Origin: Deltaproteobacteria bacterium
GTDB taxonomy: Bacteria > Desulfobacterota > Desulfuromonadia > Geobacterales > Geobacteraceae
Assembly: GCA_009668975.1 (NCBI GenBank)
Contig: SBEG01000011.1
Span: 50,485 to 114,484, forward strand
Reading direction: 5' to 3'
Length of the DNA stretch: 64,000 nt
Part shown: positions 18,098 through 26,753 of the stretch, one piece after another
How positions within the stretch are numbered: the first letter of the stretch is position 1
Layout of the letters: each line of letters begins with the position of its first letter
Program-made: the position numbers and the translations under genes
Notes under the pieces: generated by a model
Told to the model about the DNA's origin: nothing
Databases searched by the model: none
What the model saw: only the letters and a program-made list of their open reading frames with translations

Positions 18098-20759
18098 GTC
18101 GTTCCTCGATTACGCGTTTAATTTTTCCCGTGCGGGGATTGCGGGGCAGCTCTCCCGGGGCAAGCACGGTGACGACCGGCCGTGCCACAACTCCCGAAGC
18201 GACATTTGCGGCAATCACCGGTTTTTCCCGGAGGATCGTTTCCACCAGCTTCTCCGAAAGACCTGTTTTCTCCGTGTCCGCCAGCAGTTCCAGCGACTCC
18301 ACCCGGACTTCCAGCAGATCCAGGCCGTCCAGAGCTTTGCCGATCAGGCTGAAATGCTGGCTGAGGCCTGCAACCAGGGCGACACAGTCGGCAATGGCGT
18401 CGATGGAAACATTGTCCGCACCGATCACCACCACTTCGTCTGCGCGGCCCAGCAACTCGAATCTGCGGGTGGTGCGGCCGCAGGGGCAGTCGCCGGCGAT
18501 AAGCCGTCCCCGGTCACCCACGTTGTAGCGAATGACCGGCATCAGGGTCCGGTCGATATTGGTCAGGATGATGTTGCCCGTCTCACCGGGGCCCAAAAGT
18601 TGGTGCGTCTCCGGATCGACAATCTCCAGGATATGCAGGTCTTCGTTGACGTGATGAATGGAGCCGGTGCAGGCGGGGCATTGATAGCCGGCCACCCCGG
18701 TGTCGTTGATCGCATAGGAAGCGGAGCAGATCAGCTCGGTCTTAAGCACCGAGGCCACGTACTGTCGGGTCGCCTCCGGCATGTGCTCGCCGCCGTAGCC
18801 GATCTTCCTGATGGTTAGGTCGGTGATGCCGTGTTTTTCCACATACTGGGCGATGCCGACCAGAACCGAGGGGATCGAAAGTGCTCCGTCCACCTTGAAG
18901 GAGCGGAGATAGGAAATGATGTTTTCCAGCGGTACATGACCGCCGATCGGCAGCACATGGGCCCCGATCTCCTCCAGCGCCATGTTGATGCTGACAAACG
19001 AGGCCCACATGTTGCCGGCGAAAAACAGGTTCGCCACCACATCACCTTCCTCGAACAGGCCGAGGGCCAGACCCTTGGCAATGCCGCGCGCGTTCCGCCG
19101 TGTTTCCGCCATGGTCCGGTAGACGAATTTCGGCTTGCCGGTGGTGCCGCCGCTGGAAAAGGAAATGGAGCTGCCCAGTGGCCCGGTCAGCAGTCCGTCA
19201 CCATAGGGGGGCAGGTGCGAGCGGAAGTCGTCCGGTTCGAGAATTCCGATGGCGGCAAGTTCCGACAAATCCCGGAGCGGCTGTTGCGGGAGGCGTTCCC
19301 GGTAAAAATCGGAATTCCTGCGGGCGACCTCCAGTACGTGATTAAGCTTGGCCAGCGTCACGCTGTCCCGGGTTGCGTCCGGGGCAAAATCGAGCGGATC
19401 GTGAAATTTGCGCTGGTGGCCGATCGAGACCCAGCGCACCAGTTCCGATAAGCCGCGGGTGCCGTCATGGGGGGTGCCGTGTTTTCTCCGGTGCATCCAG
19501 CCGATCTCGGTGATCCGGTCCGCCCCGAGGCCGACCAGGCGATTCGAGAGCTCGAACAGCCTCCTGCTGTCGGCCAGGACGCCCACCGATTGGATGTACT
19601 TCCCGTAGCCGGCCAGGGCATCATAAAGCTCCTGATCGTCATTGATGGTAATGACGTAGGCGGTCCTATGCTGACAGGAAACGGTGAAACGGGCCTGTTT
19701 TTCGAGAATAATCGTCCAGCTCTGGTCGCCGGTCCCGGGAATGATCAGCTCCGAATTGCCGAGCGCGCTTTCAACCCGGGCAAGTTCCCGGGTGCGGGTA
19801 ATCTCGGTCTTTTCGTTGATGTTGATTTCCGGGAAAGGGTACTCCCGTGCCAGCCGTTCAAAGGCTTTTTGCAGGCTTCCGGCAAAGTGCCGCGCCTCGT
19901 CTTCGCCCTGGATAAAGACGGAATGGGGGGAGGAACAGGCCGCCTGTTCCCACATGGTAAAATCCTTGGCCACCTGGTAGGCCGTTTCATCGAGGTCGGC
20001 TGCGGCCAGCGCCTCGCGGTCGAGCACGGCCAGCGAGTACTTCGGACCGAATTCCACGGCTTTGGTGTGCAGACCGCGCCCCTGCCGGTAGATCTCGACG
20101 ACCTCCTTGCCGCCGTAAATGATCACGGTATCGGAGTCTTCCTTGATGATTTTCTCCACTTCAAGATTGCCTCCCTTGAAGGGGACAAGGGCCAGATAGG
20201 GATAAATAACCGCTTCCGGGTCGCATTCTTCCAGAAGTTTTGCGAATATGAGGGGGAATACCGGGTCGAATGAGGACATCTTGAGGATATTGACGTTCTT
20301 GGTCATGATGCCCTGAACCAGGGTATCGACCGCACTGACGAAAACATTTCCGGCGGAAACATGGGCCACGACGCCTTGGGGCATGGCACGCACAAAGCCG
20401 CGAAATTTGTCATGCCAGGTAAATTCGTCCATGTAGCAGGCATCGTCAAGATCCACCGCCAGGCGTTTGATCAGGTTGTCGTAGCGGAGAATTTCACAGA
20501 TCGCGTCCAGGCCGGCGGCAATCATCTCGGCGGAAAAGCTGATCTGTTGCGGCATCACCGCCATAATCTCTTTTCTGATCGGATCATCGGGGTCGGCAAG
20601 TCGTTGGCCAACCAGGTCCAGGACCGAAGCCAGTTTCACCACCGGTATCTCGCGGATCAAAGCTGTTTTCGATTTGGCGGTCCGCAGGATGTCCTGCATG
20701 ATGACGGCATCGATTTTCTCCGACTCGACAAACTCACCGAAATTGTACCATTGTATCAT
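18087..20759 (-). CDS. LuxC-type acyl-CoA reductase fused to PaaK-like adenylate-forming domain
   Basis: An 890-residue two-domain protein. Residues 1 to about 455 match LuxC acyl reductases: V-S-A-G-N-V-F-V near 134-141, I-I-Y-G-G-K near 213-218, and the likely catalytic Cys275 in E-Q-A-A-C-S-S-P. LuxC reduces activated fatty acyl groups to aldehydes with NADPH. Residues about 465-890 match phenylacetate-CoA-ligase/F390-synthetase-type ANL enzymes: nucleotide loop S-S-G-G-T-T-G-K-P near 535-543, I-R-Y-N-V-G-D-R near 743-750, a C-P-C-G zinc-like motif near 758-761, and P-R-T-G-K-I-K at the C-terminus. LuxC is normally about 480 residues and stands alone, so the fusion is notable. It probably couples acyl activation to reduction. 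GGGAGAC precedes the ATG. Confidence 0.88.
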   Translation of the reverse strand: MIQWYNFGEFVESEKIDAVIMQDILRTAKSKTALIREIPVVKLASVLDLVGQRLADPDDPIRKEIMAVMPQQISFSAEMIAAGLDAICEILRYDNLIKRLAVDLDDACYMDEFTWHDKFRGFVRAMPQGVVAHVSAGNVFVSAVDTLVQGIMTKNVNILKMSSFDPVFPLIFAKLLEECDPEAVIYPYLALVPFKGGNLEVEKIIKEDSDTVIIYGGKEVVEIYRQGRGLHTKAVEFGPKYSLAVLDREALAAADLDETAYQVAKDFTMWEQAACSSPHSVFIQGEDEARHFAGSLQKAFERLAREYPFPEININEKTEITRTRELARVESALGNSELIIPGTGDQSWTIILEKQARFTVSCQHRTAYVITINDDQELYDALAGYGKYIQSVGVLADSRRLFELSNRLVGLGADRITEIGWMHRRKHGTPHDGTRGLSELVRWVSIGHQRKFHDPLDFAPDATRDSVTLAKLNHVLEVARRNSDFYRERLPQQPLRDLSELAAIGILEPDDFRSHLPPYGDGLLTGPLGSSISFSSGGTTGKPKFVYRTMAETRRNARGIAKGLALGLFEEGDVVANLFFAGNMWASFVSINMALEEIGAHVLPIGGHVPLENIISYLRSFKVDGALSIPSVLVGIAQYVEKHGITDLTIRKIGYGGEHMPEATRQYVASVLKTELICSASYAINDTGVAGYQCPACTGSIHHVNEDLHILEIVDPETHQLLGPGETGNIILTNIDRTLMPVIRYNVGDRGRLIAGDCPCGRTTRRFELLGRADEVVVIGADNVSIDAIADCVALVAGLSQHFSLIGKALDGLDLLEVRVESLELLADTEKTGLSEKLVETILREKPVIAANVASGVVARPVVTVLAPGELPRNPRTGKIKRVIEERHGE

Positions 20760-20800
20760 TACTGTCTCCCTGTTTCTGGTGTGCGGAATGCGATGGACTT

Positions 20801-20932
20801 TACCACCCCCAACCCCCTCCTTGAAGGAAGGAGGGGGCTTTTTGGGGCATCTCTCGCCAGGTTGGTCCCTCTACGTTTTGCTTTTTGCTTATAGCTCCCC
20901 GCCTATTCTAGGAGGGGCGGGGGGGGGTGGTA
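20801..20932. repeat. 132-bp repeat with TACCACCCC ends, copy 1
   Basis: It begins with TACCACCCCC and ends in GGGGGTGGTA, so the ends are inverted. Inside are two smaller palindromes, around CCTCCTTGAAGGAAGGAGG and around CTCC-TATTCTA-GGAG. Copy 2 at 21336-21465 is in the same orientation and very similar. It lies just downstream of the DUF559 gene. Confidence 0.85.
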
Positions 20933-20937
20933 AGGTT

Positions 20938-21315
20938 TCAGATGTTTTGTTTTAAACTCCTCTCCGCTGCGATCTCTTCCAGGATTCTTTCACAGACAGC
21001 ATCCAGGTTGTCGTAAACATCCGTATTCAGAAATCGCACAACCCGGATCTCCAAACCGTTAAGATATGCAGTTCTTTCCTGATCGTACTCAATCGCATCA
21101 TCAGTGAAATGGGAATCACCATCGACTTCAACTGCAAGCTTTTCAGAAGGGCAGTAAAAATCGAGAATGTATGGTCCGACACTGTGCTGCCGCCTGAATT
21201 TATAGCCGTCAAGTTTGCTGTGCTGCAACATTTTCCAGAGAATTTTTTCTGCATTAGTAGCATTGTTTCTCAATTCTTTACGGCGCGATTTCAGGACTGG
21301 GCGGTTGTTCTGCAT
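20938..21315 (-). CDS. DUF559 endonuclease-like protein
   Basis: A 125-residue protein of the DUF559 family, a PD-(D/E)xK/Vsr-like nuclease fold. It shows the family pattern A-R-x-L-R-x-x-x-T-x-A-E (here R-R-K-E-L-R-N-N-A-T-N-A-E), L-W, F-R-R-Q-H, Y-I-L-D-F-Y-C, and the active-site-like V-E-V-D-G-D-S-H. Length is normal for the family. The gene sits exactly between two copies of a 130-bp repeat and interrupts the LuxC/LuxE-like operon in the same direction. Families like this are often found in many copies per genome with such repeats, so it is best read as the cargo of a small mobile or repeat-associated unit. Biological role is unknown; a nuclease that moves or maintains the repeat is a hypothesis. 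Confidence 0.85.
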   Translation of the reverse strand: MQNNRPVLKSRRKELRNNATNAEKILWKMLQHSKLDGYKFRRQHSVGPYILDFYCPSEKLAVEVDGDSHFTDDAIEYDQERTAYLNGLEIRVVRFLNTDVYDNLDAVCERILEEIAAERSLKQNI

Positions 21316-21335
21316 GGTTCTTATCCTTTTTATGA

Positions 21336-21465
21336 ACCACCCCCAACCCCCTCCTTGAAGGAAGGAGGGGGCTTTATTGGGGCATCTCTCGCCAAATAGG
21401 CCCCTCTACGTTGCTGCTATTCGCTTATAGCTCCCCTCCTATTCTAGGAGGGGCCGGGGGTGGTA
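21336..21465. repeat. 130-bp repeat with ACCACCCC ends, copy 2
   Basis: Direct repeat of 20801-20932, lying just upstream of the DUF559 gene. The first 40 bp and the last 45 bp are almost unchanged; differences cluster in the middle. Ends are inverted repeats of each other. Confidence 0.85.
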
Positions 21466-21480
21466 AAGTTTTAGACCTCT

Positions 21481-22599
21481 TCAAAGTTTAATCAGCTGCG
21501 AAGCCGAAATCGCGCAGCCGGCATGCTTCGTCACTCCGGCACGCCCGCGCAGCATGATATAGTCCCCCGGTATTCCGCAGGAGCAGCCGCTGCCGATAGC
21601 GCCCAGGTCCGTGCTCAGCACCGAAATGGCGGGAGCGCTCCGGATGTAGCTGGTCTGCAGCTTCAGCAGTCCGGTCTCTTCTTTCGCAAGCACCTGCAGG
21701 GTGCCCGGGTCGATGGCCGCGACATTGGCGAAGATCGGTACATGATAGTGGCGCTGCGCGCAGCTCATGTACGGCACGCCATGTTCCACCATGCCGTAAA
21801 AATCGCGGATCCGTTCCGGGCTGATGCCGAGGATCTCGTGGACCAGGCCGGCATATTCCTCGAAGCTGACGGTCTGGCCCTTATGGGATTTCCAGCCGCC
21901 GCCGGTGATCAGGAGGCTCTCGGCCGGGAACTGCAGGCGCAGGCCCCGTTGTTTCATTTCCTGCAGGGTAATGTAGCTGAAAGCCAGAAAACCCACGACC
22001 CGCAGCGGCAGACCGGTTTCGGCAAAACGCACCAGCTTCTCAATTGCCAGTTCGAGATCGAAATCCGGTTCGCCCGTGGTTCCCTGCTGCAGGGCGAAGT
22101 ACTTCTCGCCGGCCGGAGCAAATGTTGTATAGGTAGCGAAAGTATGGGCCGCGCCGCGATTGTCGGCGATGCCGGGTGCATAGGAGAACACCAGGTAGTT
22201 GTGGGTTTCAGAGCTGGTCAGTCCCAGTGAGCGCACCAGCAGTTCTCTCATGCCGGCCTGCCGGTCGAAGGAAATCCGGTCCAGGTTGATCTGGCTTTTC
22301 TGCCCCTGGGTGCCCGAAGAGGTAAAGGTCATGAAAATCTCGGCATCGGGCAGGGAAACCAGCCTGCGCTGCTTGAAGGCGGTGACAAAGATGTGCGGAA
22401 TGTTGATGACATCTTCATGGGTGCGGATCTGTTCGGTCGTAAAGCCATACTGGCGGCAGATACCCCGATACACTTCGGAACGTTCCTGATGAAAATCAGC
22501 CATTTCGCGCATCGACTGCACGAACGCCTCTTTGTTGTCTTCCGAAAAATCAAAGGCCTGGGTCAGAGCATAGAGCCGGTTTGATGCTTGTTCGTTCAT
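21481..22599 (-). CDS. LuxE-like acyl-protein synthetase
   Basis: A 372-residue protein whose length and sequence fit the LuxE family. Residues 91-102 carry the adenylation loop T-F-T-S-S-G-T-Q-G-Q-K-S, followed by S-Y-I-R-S-A-P and a C-S-C-G motif near the C-terminus. LuxE activates fatty acids as acyl-AMP and passes the acyl group through a protein thioester to LuxC. The frame extends upstream to 22965, but the start is placed at ATG 22599 because AAGGA lies 7-8 bp before it and the upstream part reads through the neighbouring gene in a shadow frame. Together with the LuxC fusion it should form a fatty-acid-reductase-like pair. LuxA, LuxB and LuxD are absent, so light production is not expected. 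Confidence 0.88.
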   Translation of the reverse strand: MNEQASNRLYALTQAFDFSEDNKEAFVQSMREMADFHQERSEVYRGICRQYGFTTEQIRTHEDVINIPHIFVTAFKQRRLVSLPDAEIFMTFTSSGTQGQKSQINLDRISFDRQAGMRELLVRSLGLTSSETHNYLVFSYAPGIADNRGAAHTFATYTTFAPAGEKYFALQQGTTGEPDFDLELAIEKLVRFAETGLPLRVVGFLAFSYITLQEMKQRGLRLQFPAESLLITGGGWKSHKGQTVSFEEYAGLVHEILGISPERIRDFYGMVEHGVPYMSCAQRHYHVPIFANVAAIDPGTLQVLAKEETGLLKLQTSYIRSAPAISVLSTDLGAIGSGCSCGIPGDYIMLRGRAGVTKHAGCAISASQLIKL

Positions 22600-22627
22600 C
22601 GAATCCATCCTTTTAAAGGCATTTTCT

Positions 22628-22748
22628 GCCACAGAGGTCACTGAGTTCACAGATGATACCGAGGGGAAACAACAAGTCACGAAAGTCAATTTCAGGGACT
22701 TCACCTGAAAGGTCGTTAAAATTTTGGTTTCTCTGTGTCCTCTGTGGC
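22628..22748. repeat. Inverted CCACAGAGG repeat pair
   Basis: GCCACAGAGG at the left and CCTCTGTGGC at the right enclose about 100 bp, with extra CACAGA/TCTGTG matches inside. The same type of pair occurs at 26754-27021. It fills the gap between the LuxE-like and PaaK-like genes. Confidence 0.75.
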
Positions 22749-22765
22749 TAAAAGTTTTTAGGTGT

Positions 22766-24049
22766 TTACATAACCCGCCGATCAACCAGCTTTGCCACCT
22801 TGCCGGTGATCGGGCTGCGCGGCAACTGCCCCAGTTCCACGATCTCGATGGCAAATGACCGCAGATAGCCCTTTTCGCTGGAAATCCGCAGCTCCGGAAC
22901 CGCTTCAAACAGTTCCTTTTCCAGCGCCTCAAGCACCGGAGGAGCCACCTGCGCGGGCGCCTCAATCCTCAGCACCACCTGGAACTGATGTGCCAGATCC
23001 TCGATCTCCAGCTGAAAATTCAGGCTCAGAGATTCCGGGTGGGCGGCAATGCAGTTTTCAAAGACATCCAGGGAGATAAAGCCGCCGCCCAGTTTGAAAT
23101 CCTGCCCGGCCCGGCCGGCAAGTTTGAGCAGCGGGTTCCGGTCGCCGCAGGAACAGGTTGCGCCGGTCCAGGAGGCGGCATCGCCCACCCGGTAGCGGAT
23201 GATCGGCGTCGAAACCCGGCTGAGATTGGTCACCACCACTTCACCCGGCTCGCCTGCCCGGGCCCGGCGGTTCTCTTCGAAATTGATCAATTCCACCAAC
23301 TGGAAGGCGGTGGGGACATGATAGACGCCCGGTCCGGAATGTTCGCACTGGTAGCCCATGATTCCGGCATCGGCGCTGGTATAGGCCCCGGCCTTGATGC
23401 GGCTTACGCCCAGAGCCGAGGCGACATGGGCCTCGGCGGCCGAACTCAGGTGCTCGCCTGCATAATTGATCATCCGCAGCCGGTTGAAGGTGAAGCGGTC
23501 ACGCCTGGCCATGTCTGCCATGAAAACGAACAGAGTCGGCAGCGAGACCATGACTGTCGGCTCGAACTTCTGGCAGAGCTTCACCACCTCTTCGATCGGG
23601 ATATTGGCGGAAATCGGCAGATGCACCGCACCGAGCTTTTTGATGCAATCGTGCAGGCCGAGGAACGAAGGCCAGAAGTGACCGGCAATGAAGAGGTTGG
23701 CCACCCGGTCTTCCCGGGTAATCCCGAGAATCTTCATGGCGGCAGCCTGACATTCGACAAATGCATCCCATTCGCCATGGGTGTAGGTGGTATAGCGGGC
23801 GATACCGCTTGAACCTCCGGTGGAGATGATAATGGCGTCTTCAACCGGCTGCGTCAGCATGTCGGTCGATTGGGGAAAGGACCGCTCAAAAATCTCCGCC
23901 CGCGTCAACACCGGCAGACTCTCCCACTGCTCGATTGTTTCAGGGGGTGTCATTCCGGAGTACTTTTCGCCATAGAATTTCGACTTCAGCGCGGCGTTGA
24001 CGATCCGGACTCCCTTTGTCAGCTGCAGCTCTTCGGAAATGTGATCCAT
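22766..24049 (-). CDS. PaaK-like adenylate-forming enzyme (intact loop)
   Basis: A 427-residue enzyme of the phenylacetate-CoA ligase/coenzyme F390 synthetase group. It carries the nucleotide loop I-S-T-G-G-S-S-G at 75-82, Y-T-S-A-D-A-G near 243, the I-R-Y-R-V-G-D motif, a C-S-C-G motif and a C-terminal L-P-R-S-P-I-T-G-K. It should activate a carboxylic acid as an acyl-adenylate and may transfer it to CoA or a protein thiol. It is the closest stand-alone relative in this operon to the ANL half of the LuxC fusion. It lies 166 bp before the LuxE-like gene, the gap being a repeat, and 70 bp after the next PaaK-like gene. Substrate unknown; fatty or aryl acids are both possible. Confidence 0.85.
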   Translation of the reverse strand: MDHISEELQLTKGVRIVNAALKSKFYGEKYSGMTPPETIEQWESLPVLTRAEIFERSFPQSTDMLTQPVEDAIIISTGGSSGIARYTTYTHGEWDAFVECQAAAMKILGITREDRVANLFIAGHFWPSFLGLHDCIKKLGAVHLPISANIPIEEVVKLCQKFEPTVMVSLPTLFVFMADMARRDRFTFNRLRMINYAGEHLSSAAEAHVASALGVSRIKAGAYTSADAGIMGYQCEHSGPGVYHVPTAFQLVELINFEENRRARAGEPGEVVVTNLSRVSTPIIRYRVGDAASWTGATCSCGDRNPLLKLAGRAGQDFKLGGGFISLDVFENCIAAHPESLSLNFQLEIEDLAHQFQVVLRIEAPAQVAPPVLEALEKELFEAVPELRISSEKGYLRSFAIEIVELGQLPRSPITGKVAKLVDRRVM

Positions 24050-24066
24050 TGTGTCTCCTTAAGACT

Positions 24067-24116
24067 TTACCACCCCCGGCCCCCTCCTTCCTTCAAGGAT
24101 GGGGCCGGGGGTGGTG
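24067..24116. repeat. TACCACCCC palindrome, short form
   Basis: A 50-bp near-palindrome running from TTACCACCCCCGG to CCGGGGGTGGT. It shares its ends with the longer repeats around the DUF559 gene, and looks like a deletion form of them. Confidence 0.75.
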
Positions 24117-24119
24117 GCT

Positions 24120-25484
24120 TCAATCAATGATAAAACGATGCTTGATTGCACCCGTCGAGCCCGCCAGTTCCTCAACCGCCACGCGAATCAGCTCTTCGCC
24201 GAGCGAGCGGGTCAGGTTCGAGTACTTGGCTTCAAACTCCAGGCTCCGCCCTTTCAGGTAGCCCAGCAGGCTGGCATGATAGCGCTCAGCCAAGGCTCCG
24301 TCGCCAAGGCTCTCCACGAATACCGTGAATTCAAAGAGCGTGACATCGCCCTGCTCGACTTTTCGTACGGTGTAGAGACCGGAATATGACATGTCACGCG
24401 GCAGCTCGAGAAAATGCTGATTGATCTCCTGCACATTCAGATTGGTGCCGTAAAAAATGATTGAATTCGAGGCCCTGCCGCGCACAAAGAGGATCCGCTC
24501 CGGCAGTTCGTTGAGGATGTCGTCAGGGACAGTTCCCCCTCGCCCGAGTTCTTCTTTCTCCAGGATTCCGCCTTCATCGCCGGTGTTGTAGCGCACCAGC
24601 GGCACCAACTGGTCCTTGGTCACCACGATCCTGCCATCCAGTATCTCTACGTGGGCTTTCGGCGCCAGGGCCAGCAGCATCGGCGTGTCGTCGCTGCCGA
24701 ACAGCTGCCGGCGCAACTCCTGGTTTTTATGAAAGAATTTTCTCAGCCGGATTGTTGCGGCTGTTTCAACCGCAATGTCACCGGTGTCCGCCGAGCCGTA
24801 TCCGGTCCAGACAACAAAGGGTTCCCGGGCGGCATGGCCGTAGCGCCCGGCAACCGACTCGCGGAAGGTCTCGCTGAAATATTCGCCGACCACGGGAAAA
24901 TAGCATGACCCGGGAGGGACGTTGATCCCTTTCCTGGCGATCAATGACGTGATCAGGCTGATATTTGAAGGATTGGTAATCCAGAGCACCTTGGTGAAAT
25001 TGGTCTGAAACCGGGAGTAGATCTCCACCGCCTCGGCCAGATTCAGACCTGGTGTGCAAATGGTTATGGGCAGTCTGCCGCCGGCGGCGATCACCCGCAG
25101 GGCCGCAGTGATAGTCATGCCGCCGAACCAGGTGCCGAGCGCCATGCAGCAGATGATCAGGGTCCGGTCCCGGTCGATTCCGTAGTTCTGCACCAGCATC
25201 TGTTCCAGCGCTTCAAGGTACTGTTTTTCGTCTTCTGGCCGTTTCGGCCAGAACACCGAGCCGCTTTTGCTGAAGCCGGAACTGGAACCGATCAGGTGAC
25301 AATTGCCGAGGCTGCCGTTCCAGCACAGCTCTTCCATGGGATACTCCAGCAGGTAATTCTGCTTGGTCTGGAGCGGCAGCTCCGCGAAGGGCCCTTCGAT
25401 CGAGGCGGCCCGGGTTGCCAGGAAGCGGCGATAACCGGGCACGCACTCGAACACCCGCTGAGAGAACGCTTTGACGTCATTCAT
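24120..25484 (-). CDS. PaaK-like adenylate-forming enzyme with altered loop
   Basis: A 454-residue member of the same ANL group, recognisable by V-R-Y-N-T-G-D-E-G-G and by overall layout. The nucleotide loop at about 65-76 reads I-G-S-S-S-G-F-S-K-S-G-S, which lacks the usual S-S-G-T/S-T-G-x-P-K ending, and no C-x-C-G motif is seen. It may bind a different acid, work as a transferase, or be a non-catalytic partner. A GAGG site precedes the ATG, which lies 9 bp after the MFS stop, so the two are cotranscribed. It is divergent in sequence from the enzyme at 22766-24049, so it is not a recent duplicate. Confidence 0.8.
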   Translation of the reverse strand: MNDVKAFSQRVFECVPGYRRFLATRAASIEGPFAELPLQTKQNYLLEYPMEELCWNGSLGNCHLIGSSSGFSKSGSVFWPKRPEDEKQYLEALEQMLVQNYGIDRDRTLIICCMALGTWFGGMTITAALRVIAAGGRLPITICTPGLNLAEAVEIYSRFQTNFTKVLWITNPSNISLITSLIARKGINVPPGSCYFPVVGEYFSETFRESVAGRYGHAAREPFVVWTGYGSADTGDIAVETAATIRLRKFFHKNQELRRQLFGSDDTPMLLALAPKAHVEILDGRIVVTKDQLVPLVRYNTGDEGGILEKEELGRGGTVPDDILNELPERILFVRGRASNSIIFYGTNLNVQEINQHFLELPRDMSYSGLYTVRKVEQGDVTLFEFTVFVESLGDGALAERYHASLLGYLKGRSLEFEAKYSNLTRSLGEELIRVAVEELAGSTGAIKHRFIID

Positions 25485-25493
25485 GCTGTAACC

Positions 25494-26693
25494 TCACACA
25501 TACTGCTCGCGCAGTTCGGTAATCCGGTAGATCAGGCCGGCGCATATCAGCAGGGCAACGCCGCATACCAGCAGGATAGCGGCCGGGTCAACCAGGTCGG
25601 AAAGCCAGCCGGTCACGCCGAAGGCGATCGGCTGGGCGGAAAGGGAAACTGCCGTCAGCATGCTGAAGAATTTCCCCCTGGTTTCACCCGGAATAACCCT
25701 CTGGAACAGGGCGATCAGACAGATATTGGTGCCGTTCAGGGCCAGCCCGACCAGAATCAGGGCAACAATGAACAGGGGCAGCCGCTCAATTAAGCCCATT
25801 GCCAGGAAACTCGCCCCCACGGCAAGCAGGCTCGAGGTAACGAGCACGGACATGGTGGCCTTCACCTGAACACTGCTCAATACCAGCGCTGCCAGAAACA
25901 TTCCGCCGGTATAGCTGGCCAGAAGGATCCCGACCCCGGTCGATCCCGACTTGAATACCCCCTCGCCGAAAATCGGGATCAACACTGACAGCGATGAAAA
26001 GAGCAGATTGATGACGACCAGCGGCCCGAGGATCCGGGCGACCATCGGAATGCTTTGCACGACATTCCAGCCGTCTTTCAAATCCGCAACGAACGATATG
26101 GTTTTCGACTGGGGGATATGCCGGTAGCAGATTCTGCCGATCAGAAGCGCAGAGACGAAAAAAGAGCCGCCGTTACAAAGAAATGCCGCCGGAACGCCGA
26201 TCGCGGCGATCAGGCCGCTCCCGAGCAGAAAGCCGAGAGCTCCGCTGGCATTGGCGGAAAGCTGGGTGATGGCATTGGCGCGCACCAGGTCCTGCGCCGA
26301 AATGATCGACGGCATCATGGCCAGCGTCGCGGGATTGAAAAAAGCGGAAGCGATCGAGACGAGTGCCGTCATTACGGTAATAACCGGCAGGTTGAGCAGA
26401 TTATTGTGGGCCATTCCGGCCAGGGCGATAACCAGCAGGCAGCGGCTGGCGTCGCAGGCAATGGCGATATGCTTGCGGTTCATGCGGTCCGAGACAGCCC
26501 CGGCCCACGGTGAAATAAGGACCGAGGGCAGGGTCGCGGCGATGAGCACGATTCCCAGGGCCGTGCCTGATTTCGTCCATGAATAGACCAGCCAGATAAC
26601 GGCGAGGGTGTGAATCCTGTCGCCGATCTGGGAAATCACCTGACCGAACCAAAAGTTTCTGAAGTTTTTATTTGCCTGCAGAAAAGAATACAA
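25494..26693 (-). CDS. MFS transporter (exporter type)
   Basis: A 399-residue polytopic membrane protein with about 12 hydrophobic segments. The start F-R-N-F-W-F-G-Q-V-I-S-Q-I-G-D-R and the loop A-G-A-V-S-D-R-M-N-R-K (the family A-loop, G-x3-D-R/K) place it with MFS_3/EntS-like exporters. The start is a TTG codon, backed by a strong GAGGGGG site 5 bp before it. As first gene of the operon it is a candidate exporter for the product of the acyl-activating enzymes downstream. Substrate unknown. Confidence 0.88.
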   Translation of the reverse strand: MYSFLQANKNFRNFWFGQVISQIGDRIHTLAVIWLVYSWTKSGTALGIVLIAATLPSVLISPWAGAVSDRMNRKHIAIACDASRCLLVIALAGMAHNNLLNLPVITVMTALVSIASAFFNPATLAMMPSIISAQDLVRANAITQLSANASGALGFLLGSGLIAAIGVPAAFLCNGGSFFVSALLIGRICYRHIPQSKTISFVADLKDGWNVVQSIPMVARILGPLVVINLLFSSLSVLIPIFGEGVFKSGSTGVGILLASYTGGMFLAALVLSSVQVKATMSVLVTSSLLAVGASFLAMGLIERLPLFIVALILVGLALNGTNICLIALFQRVIPGETRGKFFSMLTAVSLSAQPIAFGVTGWLSDLVDPAAILLVCGVALLICAGLIYRITELREQYV

Positions 26694-26753
26694 GAAGTCC
26701 CCCCTCAGATAGTATCGACAACACTTTGGGATTCTTTAACCCTTAAAAAAAAT

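Noticed and set aside
20801..21465. CRISPR-like array
   Set aside because: There are only two long direct repeats with one gene between them, without regular short spacers.
16610..26693. A bioluminescence (lux) operon
   Set aside because: LuxC- and LuxE-like genes are present, but no luxA, luxB, luxD or luxG gene was found, so light emission is not supported.
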